From contig NZ_OY782498.1 in the NCBI RefSeq assembly GCF_963677845.1, forward strand, positions 2,549,518-2,613,517: a stretch of DNA of 64,000 bases. The letters are read 5' to 3'. Position numbers and translations under genes: made by a program. The DNA is from an uncultured Pseudodesulfovibrio sp. GTDB taxonomy: Bacteria; Desulfobacterota; Desulfovibrionia; Desulfovibrionales; Desulfovibrionaceae. The number at the start of each line of letters is the position of its first letter. Positions within the stretch are counted from its first letter, which is position 1. Positions 18,044-26,025 of the stretch are shown here, one piece after another. The notes beneath the pieces were generated by a model. The model had not been told where the DNA came from. It worked only from the letters and a program-made list of their open reading frames with translations, and did not search any database.

Positions 18044-18198
18044 TCAGATCAGTATTTGATGAGAATATGCAGCTATTCGAATCAAAAGATGAGTCGAATA
18101 GCCGTTCTATAGCAATCAAAGAAAGTGAACATGACGACGACTCGTACTCCTCCTAGACACAATACGATTCGCCGCCATAAAGGATGGTGATAGCGGAT

Positions 18199-18588
18199 TT
18201 AAAAACGCGGCTTCTCCAACACCTCTTGAAATTTCAATGATGGATAGCCTTTACCGCTGTCGTCTATGGTTATCCTAGTTACGACATGTTCAAGAGCCAA
18301 ATGCTTGCTTACGATGCCAGCCAAGTATGGCTTAAAGGCATACTGCACAGTTCTTCCTTGTAGTGTGAGCCGGTGAGGCACACCATCAAGCAACAAGTCT
18401 AGGTCGTAGGCTAGAGTCCAACCGGATGGAAGGTCGTACTCATTGAAACAAGTACGCTCATCGACCAAATTGTTGTCAACCCACCGTAGAAAGCGTTTGC
18501 CAGCGACACGGACATTCGCATCAATCTGTGTTCCGACAACCTTATTTGCGAAGTAAAATTTTCCATTTCTTATTTTTAAATATCTCAT
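18199..18588 (-). CDS. small island protein, paralogue of the neighbouring gene (A)
   Basis: This 129-residue protein has no recognisable family. Its last third (HVVTRITIDDSGKGYPSLKF) matches the C-terminus of the next minus-strand gene at 18756-19139 (EVVTRISLDSNGQGYSLSF), so the two are divergent paralogues. Both look beta-rich, without signal peptide or membrane helix. Confidence 0.6.
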   Translation of the reverse strand: MRYLKIRNGKFYFANKVVGTQIDANVRVAGKRFLRWVDNNLVDERTCFNEYDLPSGWTLAYDLDLLLDGVPHRLTLQGRTVQYAFKPYLAGIVSKHLALEHVVTRITIDDSGKGYPSLKFQEVLEKPRF

Positions 18589-18618
18589 ACTAATCCTTTT
18601 GATTCATAGTGGAAATAG

Positions 18619-18654
18619 AAAGGCCATGAGCGAAATGACTCACCCACGGCCTTT
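18619..18654 (-). terminator. terminator between the paralogous small genes
   Basis: On the minus strand AAAGGCC...GTGAG pairs imperfectly with CTCAT..GGCCTTT and is followed by CTATTTCC. It closes the gene at 18756-19139. Confidence 0.5.
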
Positions 18655-18755
18655 AGGCTGCTTATTTTCTAATATTGTAATGGCAGATGCGATGAAGAAA
18701 GCTAGTATCCTACGCCCTCAGCAACCACCATCTTCACAGCAATATGAAGATGCTA

Positions 18756-19139
18756 TTAGTTCGAAACTGTATAAAAAGAGAGAGAATAGCCTTGCCCATT
18801 TGAATCTAAAGAAATCCGGGTAACCACTTCGTGCAGCTTGAAGTTATTTGATCTCAAATAATCACCATATCCTATAAACACATCCCTCTCCTTCCCAATA
18901 AATGACATAGTGTAGTTTTTACCATTAATAAGCATATGCAAGACTATGATCTTACTAAAGCCACTAGGGTCGAATGGTACAGGGAAGTATCTATTCTCAT
19001 CTCCCATATAAAACTCTTTGCATTCAATGATTTGAGCATCTATGAAGGATCCTAAATTATTCATCTCTGTTCCAAAGCAATAGCTTTTAAGGCCATCGTG
19101 GTAAAATACATCAATCTCTAAACCATTAACCGGATACAT
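18756..19139 (-). CDS. small island protein, paralogue of the neighbouring gene (B)
   Basis: This 127-residue soluble protein shares with its neighbour the C-terminal signature V-V-T-R-I-(T/S)-(I/L)-D-(x)2-G-(K/Q)-G-Y. The start MYPVNGLEIDVFYHDG is preceded by AAGGAAG. No family is recognised. The pair lies between the satellite module and the YfjJ-like gene on the minus strand, with a terminator between the two. Confidence 0.6.
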   Translation of the reverse strand: MYPVNGLEIDVFYHDGLKSYCFGTEMNNLGSFIDAQIIECKEFYMGDENRYFPVPFDPSGFSKIIVLHMLINGKNYTMSFIGKERDVFIGYGDYLRSNNFKLHEVVTRISLDSNGQGYSLSFYTVSN

Positions 19140-19162
19140 AAGAAACTTCCTTTTTTAAAACT

Positions 19163-19192
19163 AAAAAGCCTGACAGATGATCTCTATCAGGC
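19163..19192 (-). terminator. minus-strand terminator after the YfjJ/Gp2-like gene
   Basis: On the minus strand GCCTGA...TCAGGC forms a six-base-pair stem followed by TTTTTAGTTTT. It lies about 170 bases beyond the stop of the 19361-20008 gene. Confidence 0.55.
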
Positions 19193-19360
19193 CATGAATT
19201 TGTATTTAGCAACTTGGTGTTAGAACAACAAAACAGTAAACCACCATGTAGCTCTGTTGCGTTTATTGTTACACAATTAGTGTCTCAATCAATCCTCTAT
19301 ATTATATTTGTTGACAATATTAATAGTATCTTTTTCTGGAGTTACAAACTTTCCTTTCAT

Positions 19361-20008
19361 CTATTTCAGTTGGGAAGCGTTGAATCTCCTGATTCCATGA
19401 GGAGTACGGTCTTTTTGGCTAGTCTTAGCGAGATAACTGCTCCAGTAAAAGCAATCCCGCAGAGCATCGTTGTACAATTGGCTTTGCTTGAGAAAATCAT
19501 CTCCATGTACATCCTGTCTAGGACGCTCGATCATGGTACCGTTCTTGACCTGGTTGCCGTGGTAATCTTGTTCACAAGCCCAGACTAGGCCAGTCGAATC
19601 AAAGCAACTAAGAACTATTCCCCATACACGTTGAACTTCCCCCAAAAACCTTCTGTAATTCTGAACCCTGCTGCCATTGAGCAAAACTACGCAGTGGTAG
19701 TGAGGGGTGTCTGAGTCTTTTTGTTCCCTCACCCATACGAAGTGGAATTCACATCCCGCGTTTCTGGCGTTGTCTTTCATGATCTTGAAGAAATGTGAGA
19801 TCTCATCATTGCCACCGTTACTCATATGGTCTCTAGGGAATCTCAAATCGAATCGAATGAACAGGACTCGACAGTGCTTGTTGGTCATCCAGGTCAATCG
19901 TTCATGAATCTTCTGTAGGATCATCTCGTAGCAATCGTACTGACCGTTACCGTTGTTGATCGGTAAATTGTTGAACTCGGACTCGGATGTGATGGATTGG
20001 TAATTCAT
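19361..20008 (-). CDS. YagK/YfjJ (inovirus Gp2-like) HUH replication-type protein
   Basis: This 215-residue protein has the Gp2/YfjJ layout: CRVLFIRFDLRFP, a charged helical segment, then the HUH motif H-Y-H-C-V-V-L-L-N (about residue 105), and a C-terminal candidate catalytic-Tyr segment FYWSSYLAKT followed by PHGIRRF. HUH proteins nick single-stranded DNA to start rolling-circle replication. In CP4-57 and similar satellites YfjJ accompanies AlpA and YfjI, as here. It is likely the element's replication initiator; this is inferred from family and context. Confidence 0.78.
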   Translation of the reverse strand: MNYQSITSESEFNNLPINNGNGQYDCYEMILQKIHERLTWMTNKHCRVLFIRFDLRFPRDHMSNGGNDEISHFFKIMKDNARNAGCEFHFVWVREQKDSDTPHYHCVVLLNGSRVQNYRRFLGEVQRVWGIVLSCFDSTGLVWACEQDYHGNQVKNGTMIERPRQDVHGDDFLKQSQLYNDALRDCFYWSSYLAKTSQKDRTPHGIRRFNASQLK

Positions 20009-20261
20009 GATTACACCTCTGTTAAACAGTTAAACTTTCAAACTATAATATAACTGGAGAGGTGTGATTAAGAATTCAAAAAAAGAGACCGACCTTTGAC
20101 AAGAGGTGCGGTGGAGTCAAGCGTAAAGCGGTGATGAAAGTGGTGGAGTGGACCTACCGAGTGACGTGGTCGTTGGTGACGTTGTTTGGATGGGTGCCGA
20201 TCTAGAGAGTGTGGTCAGTTGGTGGCGTCTTGGGTTATCAGTCCAGTTGACCTATTGAGGG

Positions 20262-20335
20262 AGAGAGTGCTTTGAATATTGTTTGGACACCATTCTAACT
20301 CTTTGTTAAGAAAGAGTTTTTTTAAAGTGCTCTCT
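20262..20335. other. structured element upstream of the HUH gene (candidate origin or small RNA)
   Basis: An outer 12-base-pair helix (20262-20273 with 20324-20335, two G-U pairs) encloses an inner hairpin AACTCTTT/AAAGAGTT (20297-20304 with 20311-20318) that is followed by seven T residues on the plus strand. It lies about 250 bases upstream of the HUH-type gene in a 480-base gene-free gap. It could be a rolling-circle origin, or a small plus-strand RNA with its own terminator; no other gene feature was seen in the gap. Confidence 0.4.
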
Positions 20336-20489
20336 AGATAATATATAATAACGAGGAGAAGGGATGCCGACTTCACCGGTAACGCTAAGGACAACACATT
20401 CTGTATAAGCCGCGTTTCAACAATAGGCTTAAATCGAAAGTTATTTATGGAAGCAAAAAAATGCGTATAATTCTAGACAGATAAATACT

Positions 20490-21464
20490 CTAACCGATTA
20501 ACTTAGGACGCTTAGGACAACGCTTAGCCTGGTGCTTAGCAAGTCGCTTTTTTTTCACCTTTGTTCCACACCAGGGACAAGCCACTAGATCCTTACCCTC
20601 CAAGGCCTTGGCGTTTTTTAAAGATAACCCTTTTTTAGTAGAAGATTTGTCGCGATGCGAACAGATATAGGTCAGATGCTCTTTTAGCTTATCGGCTTTA
20701 ACGACACCTTTGCATTTGGGACAAGTCACCATGCCAGGTCCAACACCAGAGGAGTCGAGTATCGAGGTTTTCTTGACAGAGGATCGTTTTTTTTCAGAAC
20801 TGTTTTTTCCCCCCAGCCTTTTGGGACATCTCTCACGCTTATGACTTTCTAGTTTCGATTTAGCCACACTACAACCACACTGTGGACACGTAGTCATTTC
20901 AGAACAGTCTGCCTTCTGCCTTGCTCGTTTAATCCCCTTTGTCGAGTAGCCGGGAAAATGCTGTTGATAAGTGAACAAACTTGGCAGCTTTAGATACTTG
21001 GCGATTCCTTTTATGAAATCATTCGCACAAATAGCCTGTGCTCCGAATATCAGCTTCGTAGTGGTGTTATGCCCGTAACTAGAAAACAGGTCCCCGCGAT
21101 AATTCGATACAGATGCTCGCACTACCCCTTGCAGCGTTCTGTTTAAGGATTGCATTTCCTGCGGTGAAATGGGAAGTCTTCGCTGCTGAGGTATCCATTG
21201 TCTCATCCGTTTGCAGCATCCATGAATAGCCCTTGAGACAAGAAAAGTGTTTGCCCCAAAATCAAGGCACCATGACTTTTCATTTCCACAAATACGGTCT
21301 GCATGCTTGGGCGCTCGAACTGGTCCTGATGGATGAGTCTCCCACCATGCACATCCTGCGATAATTTCCTTGGCGACATAACGTGGGACTCTCCCACTCG
21401 GGCTACATATTGCGTTGAGTCGCGCAAGCATGTCCTCACGCCATGTTTTAAGTTTTTCTGCCAT
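20490..21464 (-). CDS. protein with three C-terminal C-x2-C-x11-H-x4-C zinc fingers
   Basis: The start at 21464 follows GGAGAGGGAC. The 324-residue protein has an unrecognised N-terminal domain (about 1-190, with WREDMLARLNAICSPSGRVP and YRGDLFSSYGHN) and three identically spaced C-terminal fingers: CPQCGCSVAKSKLESHK..C, CPKCKGVVKADKLKEHL..C and CPWCGTKVKKKRLAKHQ..C. Each fits C-x2-C-x11-H-x4-C, with basic linkers. The fingers suggest nucleic-acid or protein binding. It follows the Kiwa pair by about 130 bases on the same strand and could belong to the same transcription unit. Confidence 0.68.
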   Translation of the reverse strand: MAEKLKTWREDMLARLNAICSPSGRVPRYVAKEIIAGCAWWETHPSGPVRAPKHADRICGNEKSWCLDFGANTFLVSRAIHGCCKRMRQWIPQQRRLPISPQEMQSLNRTLQGVVRASVSNYRGDLFSSYGHNTTTKLIFGAQAICANDFIKGIAKYLKLPSLFTYQQHFPGYSTKGIKRARQKADCSEMTTCPQCGCSVAKSKLESHKRERCPKRLGGKNSSEKKRSSVKKTSILDSSGVGPGMVTCPKCKGVVKADKLKEHLTYICSHRDKSSTKKGLSLKNAKALEGKDLVACPWCGTKVKKKRLAKHQAKRCPKRPKLIG

Positions 21465-21597
21465 AGTCCCTCTCCGCTCCGATCTCATATTTAACAATCG
21501 GACATCACTATCGCCGCCTTCCCCCTATTCAAACTATGCACTAGCATTATAGTCTTCCAGCATCCATGCCATGACAGTAAAACGCGTAGGAGTTCCC

Positions 21598-22431
21598 CTA
21601 CCCCAAGCTTTGTACAGAATTTGCCAAGCGTCTTTGCTGCCCGATTGGAGTCGTATAGAACCGCTCTTCAATCCCATAAAGCAACAGTTTAAGCTGCTCG
21701 TCGTTTTGAATAGAAAAGATACTGTTCTCTTCATCGTACACAAGTCGCTCATCACTATAATCATGAATATAGTTGAGCATACTTTCTTGCTCCACTGGCC
21801 CCATATTTTCCAAACTATTTAGAGCCAAAGCAATACGTGCTCTGTTAGGTTTTGATACTTTGTCTAAATTGAACCCATCAACAAGCTCGATGAAGTCTTC
21901 ATCTAAGAACTCCTGAACTTCATCGTTAGTTGCCTCTTTGTATAGAGTGTCAATCCCTGGGAAAAGGCTGGATATCGTCGCTAACTTTTTAAACACTAGG
22001 GCATCTTCCGAAGCCCAATACACAGCATCGGGGTCCTGATTTACATAAAGTCGAGTATCACTGGTTTCAAGATGGGCAACATCTCCAAAACCAATACATT
22101 TTTTGCACAAATAGGTTGACGGGGTCACCTTTTGAAAGAAGAAGTTGTCACCTTGCACAGAGCACAAGGAAGCAATTTTAGTAAACTCTGCTTTTATTAA
22201 GTCATTGTATTCTGCTGCAACAAAATCACGACCAAGATAGTCCAAGAAGTAATCTTTTTGGCTAAACTCTTCTACTTTGAACCAAGACCCCTCGTCTAAA
22301 TTATGATCAACATCGTACCCAACTAAAGGCAAATTTTCGACATCAAGATCAAAAAGACTCTCTTGATCAGAGAGCAACTTGAACATTTTTTCTTTTTTCC
22401 TAGTTCTGATTCGTGCAATTAGATGATTCAT
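21598..22431 (-). CDS. kwaB: KwaB-like (DUF4868) Kiwa anti-phage protein
   Basis: This 277-residue soluble protein has the KwaB/DUF4868 layout: an alpha/beta N-terminal half with RLYVNQDPDAVYWASED, then a helical segment (ATISSLFPGIDTLYKEA, FIELVDGFNLDKV) and a C-terminal half ending LLLYGIEERFYTTPIG. It starts three bases after a membrane-protein gene that fits KwaA, and kwaA-kwaB is the known Kiwa order. In Kiwa the membrane protein senses infection and KwaB acts against phage DNA. It closes the long minus-strand defence operon. Confidence 0.78.
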   Translation of the reverse strand: MNHLIARIRTRKKEKMFKLLSDQESLFDLDVENLPLVGYDVDHNLDEGSWFKVEEFSQKDYFLDYLGRDFVAAEYNDLIKAEFTKIASLCSVQGDNFFFQKVTPSTYLCKKCIGFGDVAHLETSDTRLYVNQDPDAVYWASEDALVFKKLATISSLFPGIDTLYKEATNDEVQEFLDEDFIELVDGFNLDKVSKPNRARIALALNSLENMGPVEQESMLNYIHDYSDERLVYDEENSIFSIQNDEQLKLLLYGIEERFYTTPIGQQRRLANSVQSLG

Positions 22432-22434
22432 CGC

Positions 22435-22977
22435 TTATCTCTCTATAAAAGTGTAGCTGTTGATACGATGTGCCTTAGGGATAACAACATCAAGTGGGGT
22501 CTTGTAACTGCAACGGCTGATCAAAAAGACAACAGCTCCATTCTTTGTCGTTATATTATAGAAGCTAAAACCAAATAATAAAAACAATGGGTTAAAATAA
22601 AGAGCTTGGGAAAGAAAAGTGAAAACGAACAATACGCCATACACAATCGCTAACGTTTCCCAATTCCCAATGCTCAATGCGACAAAAAAATAGCCCAAAT
22701 AGCTTGGCAAAAAACTGTTATTCGCATGCTCAATGCTGACAATTTGTCCCTCATCAAAACTATCCTTACCAAGGCAGGGGCTAAGCAGGATACTTATTCC
22801 AGTGAGAACTACAGGTACTAATAAATAACCAATGTAGGACACAGCATTTGGTAAGTTGACAAGGTATGGGCATTTGGAAAAGAAATGCCCTAAAGAAAAG
22901 CCCTTCTGCACTAAAAAAACAATCACGAGCAGGGATGTCGCATTAAAAGTCAAAAGCAGCCGAAACACTGTATTCAT
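22435..22977 (-). CDS. kwaA: KwaA-like membrane protein of the Kiwa system
   Basis: This 180-residue protein has four hydrophobic segments (LLLTFNATSLLVIVFLV, VSYIGYLLVPVVLTGISILL, YLGYFFVALSIG and IVYGVLFVFTFLSQ). The segment NPLFLLFGFSFYNI plus VVFLISRCSY resembles KwaA. It begins 42 bases after the type III Res stop codon on the same strand, so it looks like part of that operon, and is followed at once by kwaB. Confidence 0.78.
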   Translation of the reverse strand: MNTVFRLLLTFNATSLLVIVFLVQKGFSLGHFFSKCPYLVNLPNAVSYIGYLLVPVVLTGISILLSPCLGKDSFDEGQIVSIEHANNSFLPSYLGYFFVALSIGNWETLAIVYGVLFVFTFLSQALYFNPLFLLFGFSFYNITTKNGAVVFLISRCSYKTPLDVVIPKAHRINSYTFIER

Positions 22978-23019
22978 ATCATCGTCCCGTCCGTTCGATC
23001 TCCATTTCCTTTTTTACGC

Positions 23020-26013
23020 TTACGCCTGATCCAACATCTCACCGACATTGGTTGCCTGGATGAATTTTGCTGGGTTGTCCTGGCTATCGGCAAGAACGGC
23101 GAAATGCTCCTTACCGCACTTAATCTTTGCGCCTTCTTTGTGGCGGAGATCATCCCACCAGAGGCTCCCTTTGGTCTCGACAACGAAGTAGAGCTTTTCT
23201 TTGCCATCATCTTCGACGAGAACTGCCCAGTCGGGGTTGTAAGTGCCAAGTGGAGTTGGGACCTTGAACCAGCCAGGGAGTTTGGCATAGACCTTTACAG
23301 CTTCATTCTTTTCCATGTCCTGAGCAAATCCCTTTTCGACACCGGCTGAGTCGTACACAACCCTGTCGTAGACAGACTTCTCAGACTCCATGGTATTCTT
23401 GAGATAGCCAGTCAGCTCCTCTTTCTCGAAAAGCTCCTGGGCATAGAAGTATTCGTCTCCGATACGGCGGTATTTAATCCCTTCTACCAGGGCTAGACGT
23501 TTGGTTCTGGTGATCGCTTCAGTAGCCAGTTGGATGAACTCCTGGGGGTTGCGCTTGAAGTCGTTCAACCTACGGCTTTCGGTGAGAATCCGAACAATGC
23601 TCTTACGGGTGAGTTGCGTCTTGTCTTGAAGGTCAGTCAGGATGTCCGGCAGCTCAATGTCTGACTCGTTAACAGTCGTGAACCCAGAGGTACTGGTCTC
23701 TTCTGCTTCAACACCAGCCTTACCAATTGCGAGATTGGCGTTTCTGAACTGCGCTCGTGTTTTGCTGATTGCAGGGCCAGTTTCGATTGTCTTGGCGCAA
23801 TCCTGAATCAGCTTCTCGTTGTCAAAGTCAACGCGATAAGTCGTCTTATGCTTGATTCGATTCCACAACTCTTTGAACTCAGGACTCAAGAAGCGTTCTT
23901 TATTGGGCTTGATTGTAATGCGCTCGTCAGCGTTTTTTACTTCCAGACGACCAGCGAGTTTGCGGAGGACTGCGTTGATCTCCGTCTTTTGTTCCTGGAA
24001 CTCTTCTGGCAGTTCAAGCGTGTTTTCCTTCAGTACAGTTCTGAGGCTATCCTGGACCTTGCCTTTCTTATCTAGAAAGTCATTCGTCTTCAGGAACTCC
24101 CAAATCTTCTCGGATTGCTCCACGCCAAGAGGCTTGGTCTCACCATTTTCGTTTGTCACCGCGATGGTGGCAAACTGGTGCTTCTCGACAATGCCAAATC
24201 GGATGCCAGTATCAGCTTCGATTTCCTTCTGAAGCGTATCCGCAAATTGCTCATAGCTCTCGTTGGCAATAACAGTCAGCGTATTTGTGTCGAATCCACG
24301 CAGACGTTGACCTTCCTGGTTGACGCAAAGCCTCAAGCCTCGTCCGATGGACTGCCGCCTAGCCAGTTCGGTTCCGATATCTCGGAGGACGCAAATCTGG
24401 AACACGTTAGGGTTGTCCCAACCTTCGCGCAGAGCCGAGTGAGAGAAGATGAACTTCAGCTTGGAATCAAAGCTGAGGAGCTTTTCCTTCTCGCGCATGA
24501 TCAGGCTGTAAGCTCGTTCTGCGTTGTCCCTGTTGGTCTGGTTGTTTTCTGCTGTCTCGGTCCAACCACCTTTCTTGTCGATGGAGAAATAACCGTTATG
24601 GACTTCATCGACTTCAACATCGAGATCCAATCCTTCAAAAAGAGTCTGGTAATCATAGTCCTGGGCCAGCTTGCGGTATTCTTCCTCAAACATGGTGGCG
24701 TATTTGCCTTTCACCCAATTACCGGCTTCGTCGTATTGGCGGTAATATTCCACGCTGTCGATGAAGAACAGGCTGAGGACTTTCACTTCAAGCCCTAACG
24801 CTGCGAAGCGTTTCTCTTTGTCCAGATGCTCCTTGATAGTACGGCGGATCATGAGCCGCTTCAGATCATCCTGATTCACTCCTCCATGCTCATCGCCGGG
24901 AGCGAGGACTTTCTCTCCATTGGGGTACTTCAATTCGATGGATTGATTCTTCTTTCCGCAAGTGATGGTGCCAATGCGATAGTTCTCATAAATGCCTCGA
25001 CCAGTTTCCTGCTCTAGATCATCACCATCTTGAACGGTAAGAATGCTCGATTTGATCTTTCCACCTTGCTGAATGTGCGCTTCAATCTTGGCGGAAATAG
25101 TGCCGCGTCGATTCTCGGTGGATATGAGCTTCACGAAAGGTTTGTTGTATCCACCTTCAACTTCCAGAGCCGCCACTTCGATCTGCTTGACCAGTTCCTT
25201 GTCGTAGGCATCCACAGCATCCAGACGATAAACCATGTGGTGTTTGTCTACGTGGGTGGCTGAATACCGAAGTGTGCAAAGCGGATTCATAGCTTCAAGG
25301 GCCTTCTTGCCTTGTCCTTTCAAACCGCCGTCAACGCTCTGAGGTTCGTCTACGATGATGATCGGATGGGTCGCACGAACCAAATCTATGGGCTTTTCGC
25401 CGCCGGTCTTCTCGCTCTCTTTGTATAGGTTGTTCACGTCCTTTTTGTTGATGGCACCGACTGTGACCACCATAATCTGGACATTGGGACTGGTCGCGTA
25501 GTTCCGAACCTGGCCCATCTTGGACGAGTTATACTGGAAGTATTCGTACCCTTTGGCTTCCGGATAGAGAGCCTCAAAATGATCGCGCGTGATCTGGAGT
25601 GTTTTGTAAACACCTTCCTTGATCGCGACAGAAGGAACGACAATAACGAACTTGGTGAATCCATATCGCTTGTTCAGCTCGAAGAGGGTTCTCAGGTAAA
25701 CGTATGTCTTACCGGTGCCGGTCTCCATCTCAACGGTAAAGTCGCCGCTGCTCAAGGATTCAGATGGGCGCAATCCATTTTTGAACTGAATATCTTTCAA
25801 ATTTTCCTGAAGTTCGTCATCCAGAAGCTGCAAGCGGTTGCCTATACCCAAGTCGGACTCAACAAATCCAAGTTTGAGCTGTCCGTCCTTGCCCGTTGTT
25901 GGCGTTGTTACAGTAAATTCCGTGCGACAGATTTCCTGCCCCTGGAAGAGGTTGGCGACAGATTCAATAGCTGCAAGCTGATAGTCCAGGTTGTCTTCAA
26001 AGTGGAGCTTCAT
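23020..26013 (-). CDS. type III restriction-modification Res subunit
   Basis: This 997-residue protein has the Res plan: an SF2 helicase/translocase with Walker A METGTGKTY (about residue 95), a DEPQ box in IIIVDEPQSVDGG, motif SALREGWDNPN and a motif VI-like RQSIGRGLRL, then a C-terminal PD-(D/E)XK nuclease with NPDWAVLVEDDG and VVETKG. It is full length with all motifs intact. It starts 12 bases after the mod1 stop codon. With Mod it should cleave unmodified DNA after ATP-dependent communication between inverted sites. Confidence 0.9.
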   Translation of the reverse strand: MKLHFEDNLDYQLAAIESVANLFQGQEICRTEFTVTTPTTGKDGQLKLGFVESDLGIGNRLQLLDDELQENLKDIQFKNGLRPSESLSSGDFTVEMETGTGKTYVYLRTLFELNKRYGFTKFVIVVPSVAIKEGVYKTLQITRDHFEALYPEAKGYEYFQYNSSKMGQVRNYATSPNVQIMVVTVGAINKKDVNNLYKESEKTGGEKPIDLVRATHPIIIVDEPQSVDGGLKGQGKKALEAMNPLCTLRYSATHVDKHHMVYRLDAVDAYDKELVKQIEVAALEVEGGYNKPFVKLISTENRRGTISAKIEAHIQQGGKIKSSILTVQDGDDLEQETGRGIYENYRIGTITCGKKNQSIELKYPNGEKVLAPGDEHGGVNQDDLKRLMIRRTIKEHLDKEKRFAALGLEVKVLSLFFIDSVEYYRQYDEAGNWVKGKYATMFEEEYRKLAQDYDYQTLFEGLDLDVEVDEVHNGYFSIDKKGGWTETAENNQTNRDNAERAYSLIMREKEKLLSFDSKLKFIFSHSALREGWDNPNVFQICVLRDIGTELARRQSIGRGLRLCVNQEGQRLRGFDTNTLTVIANESYEQFADTLQKEIEADTGIRFGIVEKHQFATIAVTNENGETKPLGVEQSEKIWEFLKTNDFLDKKGKVQDSLRTVLKENTLELPEEFQEQKTEINAVLRKLAGRLEVKNADERITIKPNKERFLSPEFKELWNRIKHKTTYRVDFDNEKLIQDCAKTIETGPAISKTRAQFRNANLAIGKAGVEAEETSTSGFTTVNESDIELPDILTDLQDKTQLTRKSIVRILTESRRLNDFKRNPQEFIQLATEAITRTKRLALVEGIKYRRIGDEYFYAQELFEKEELTGYLKNTMESEKSVYDRVVYDSAGVEKGFAQDMEKNEAVKVYAKLPGWFKVPTPLGTYNPDWAVLVEDDGKEKLYFVVETKGSLWWDDLRHKEGAKIKCGKEHFAVLADSQDNPAKFIQATNVGEMLDQA

Positions 26014-26025
26014 AGTAGTTGTTCC

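Noticed and set aside
18599-18823. 74-codon plus-strand frame between the paralogous small genes
   Set aside because: It runs through a minus-strand terminator and into the 3' end of the neighbouring gene; no recognisable product.
19214-19588. 124-codon plus-strand frame partly opposite the YfjJ-like gene
   Set aside because: It overlaps the HUH gene in antisense and lacks a ribosome site; the hydrophobic start looks fortuitous.
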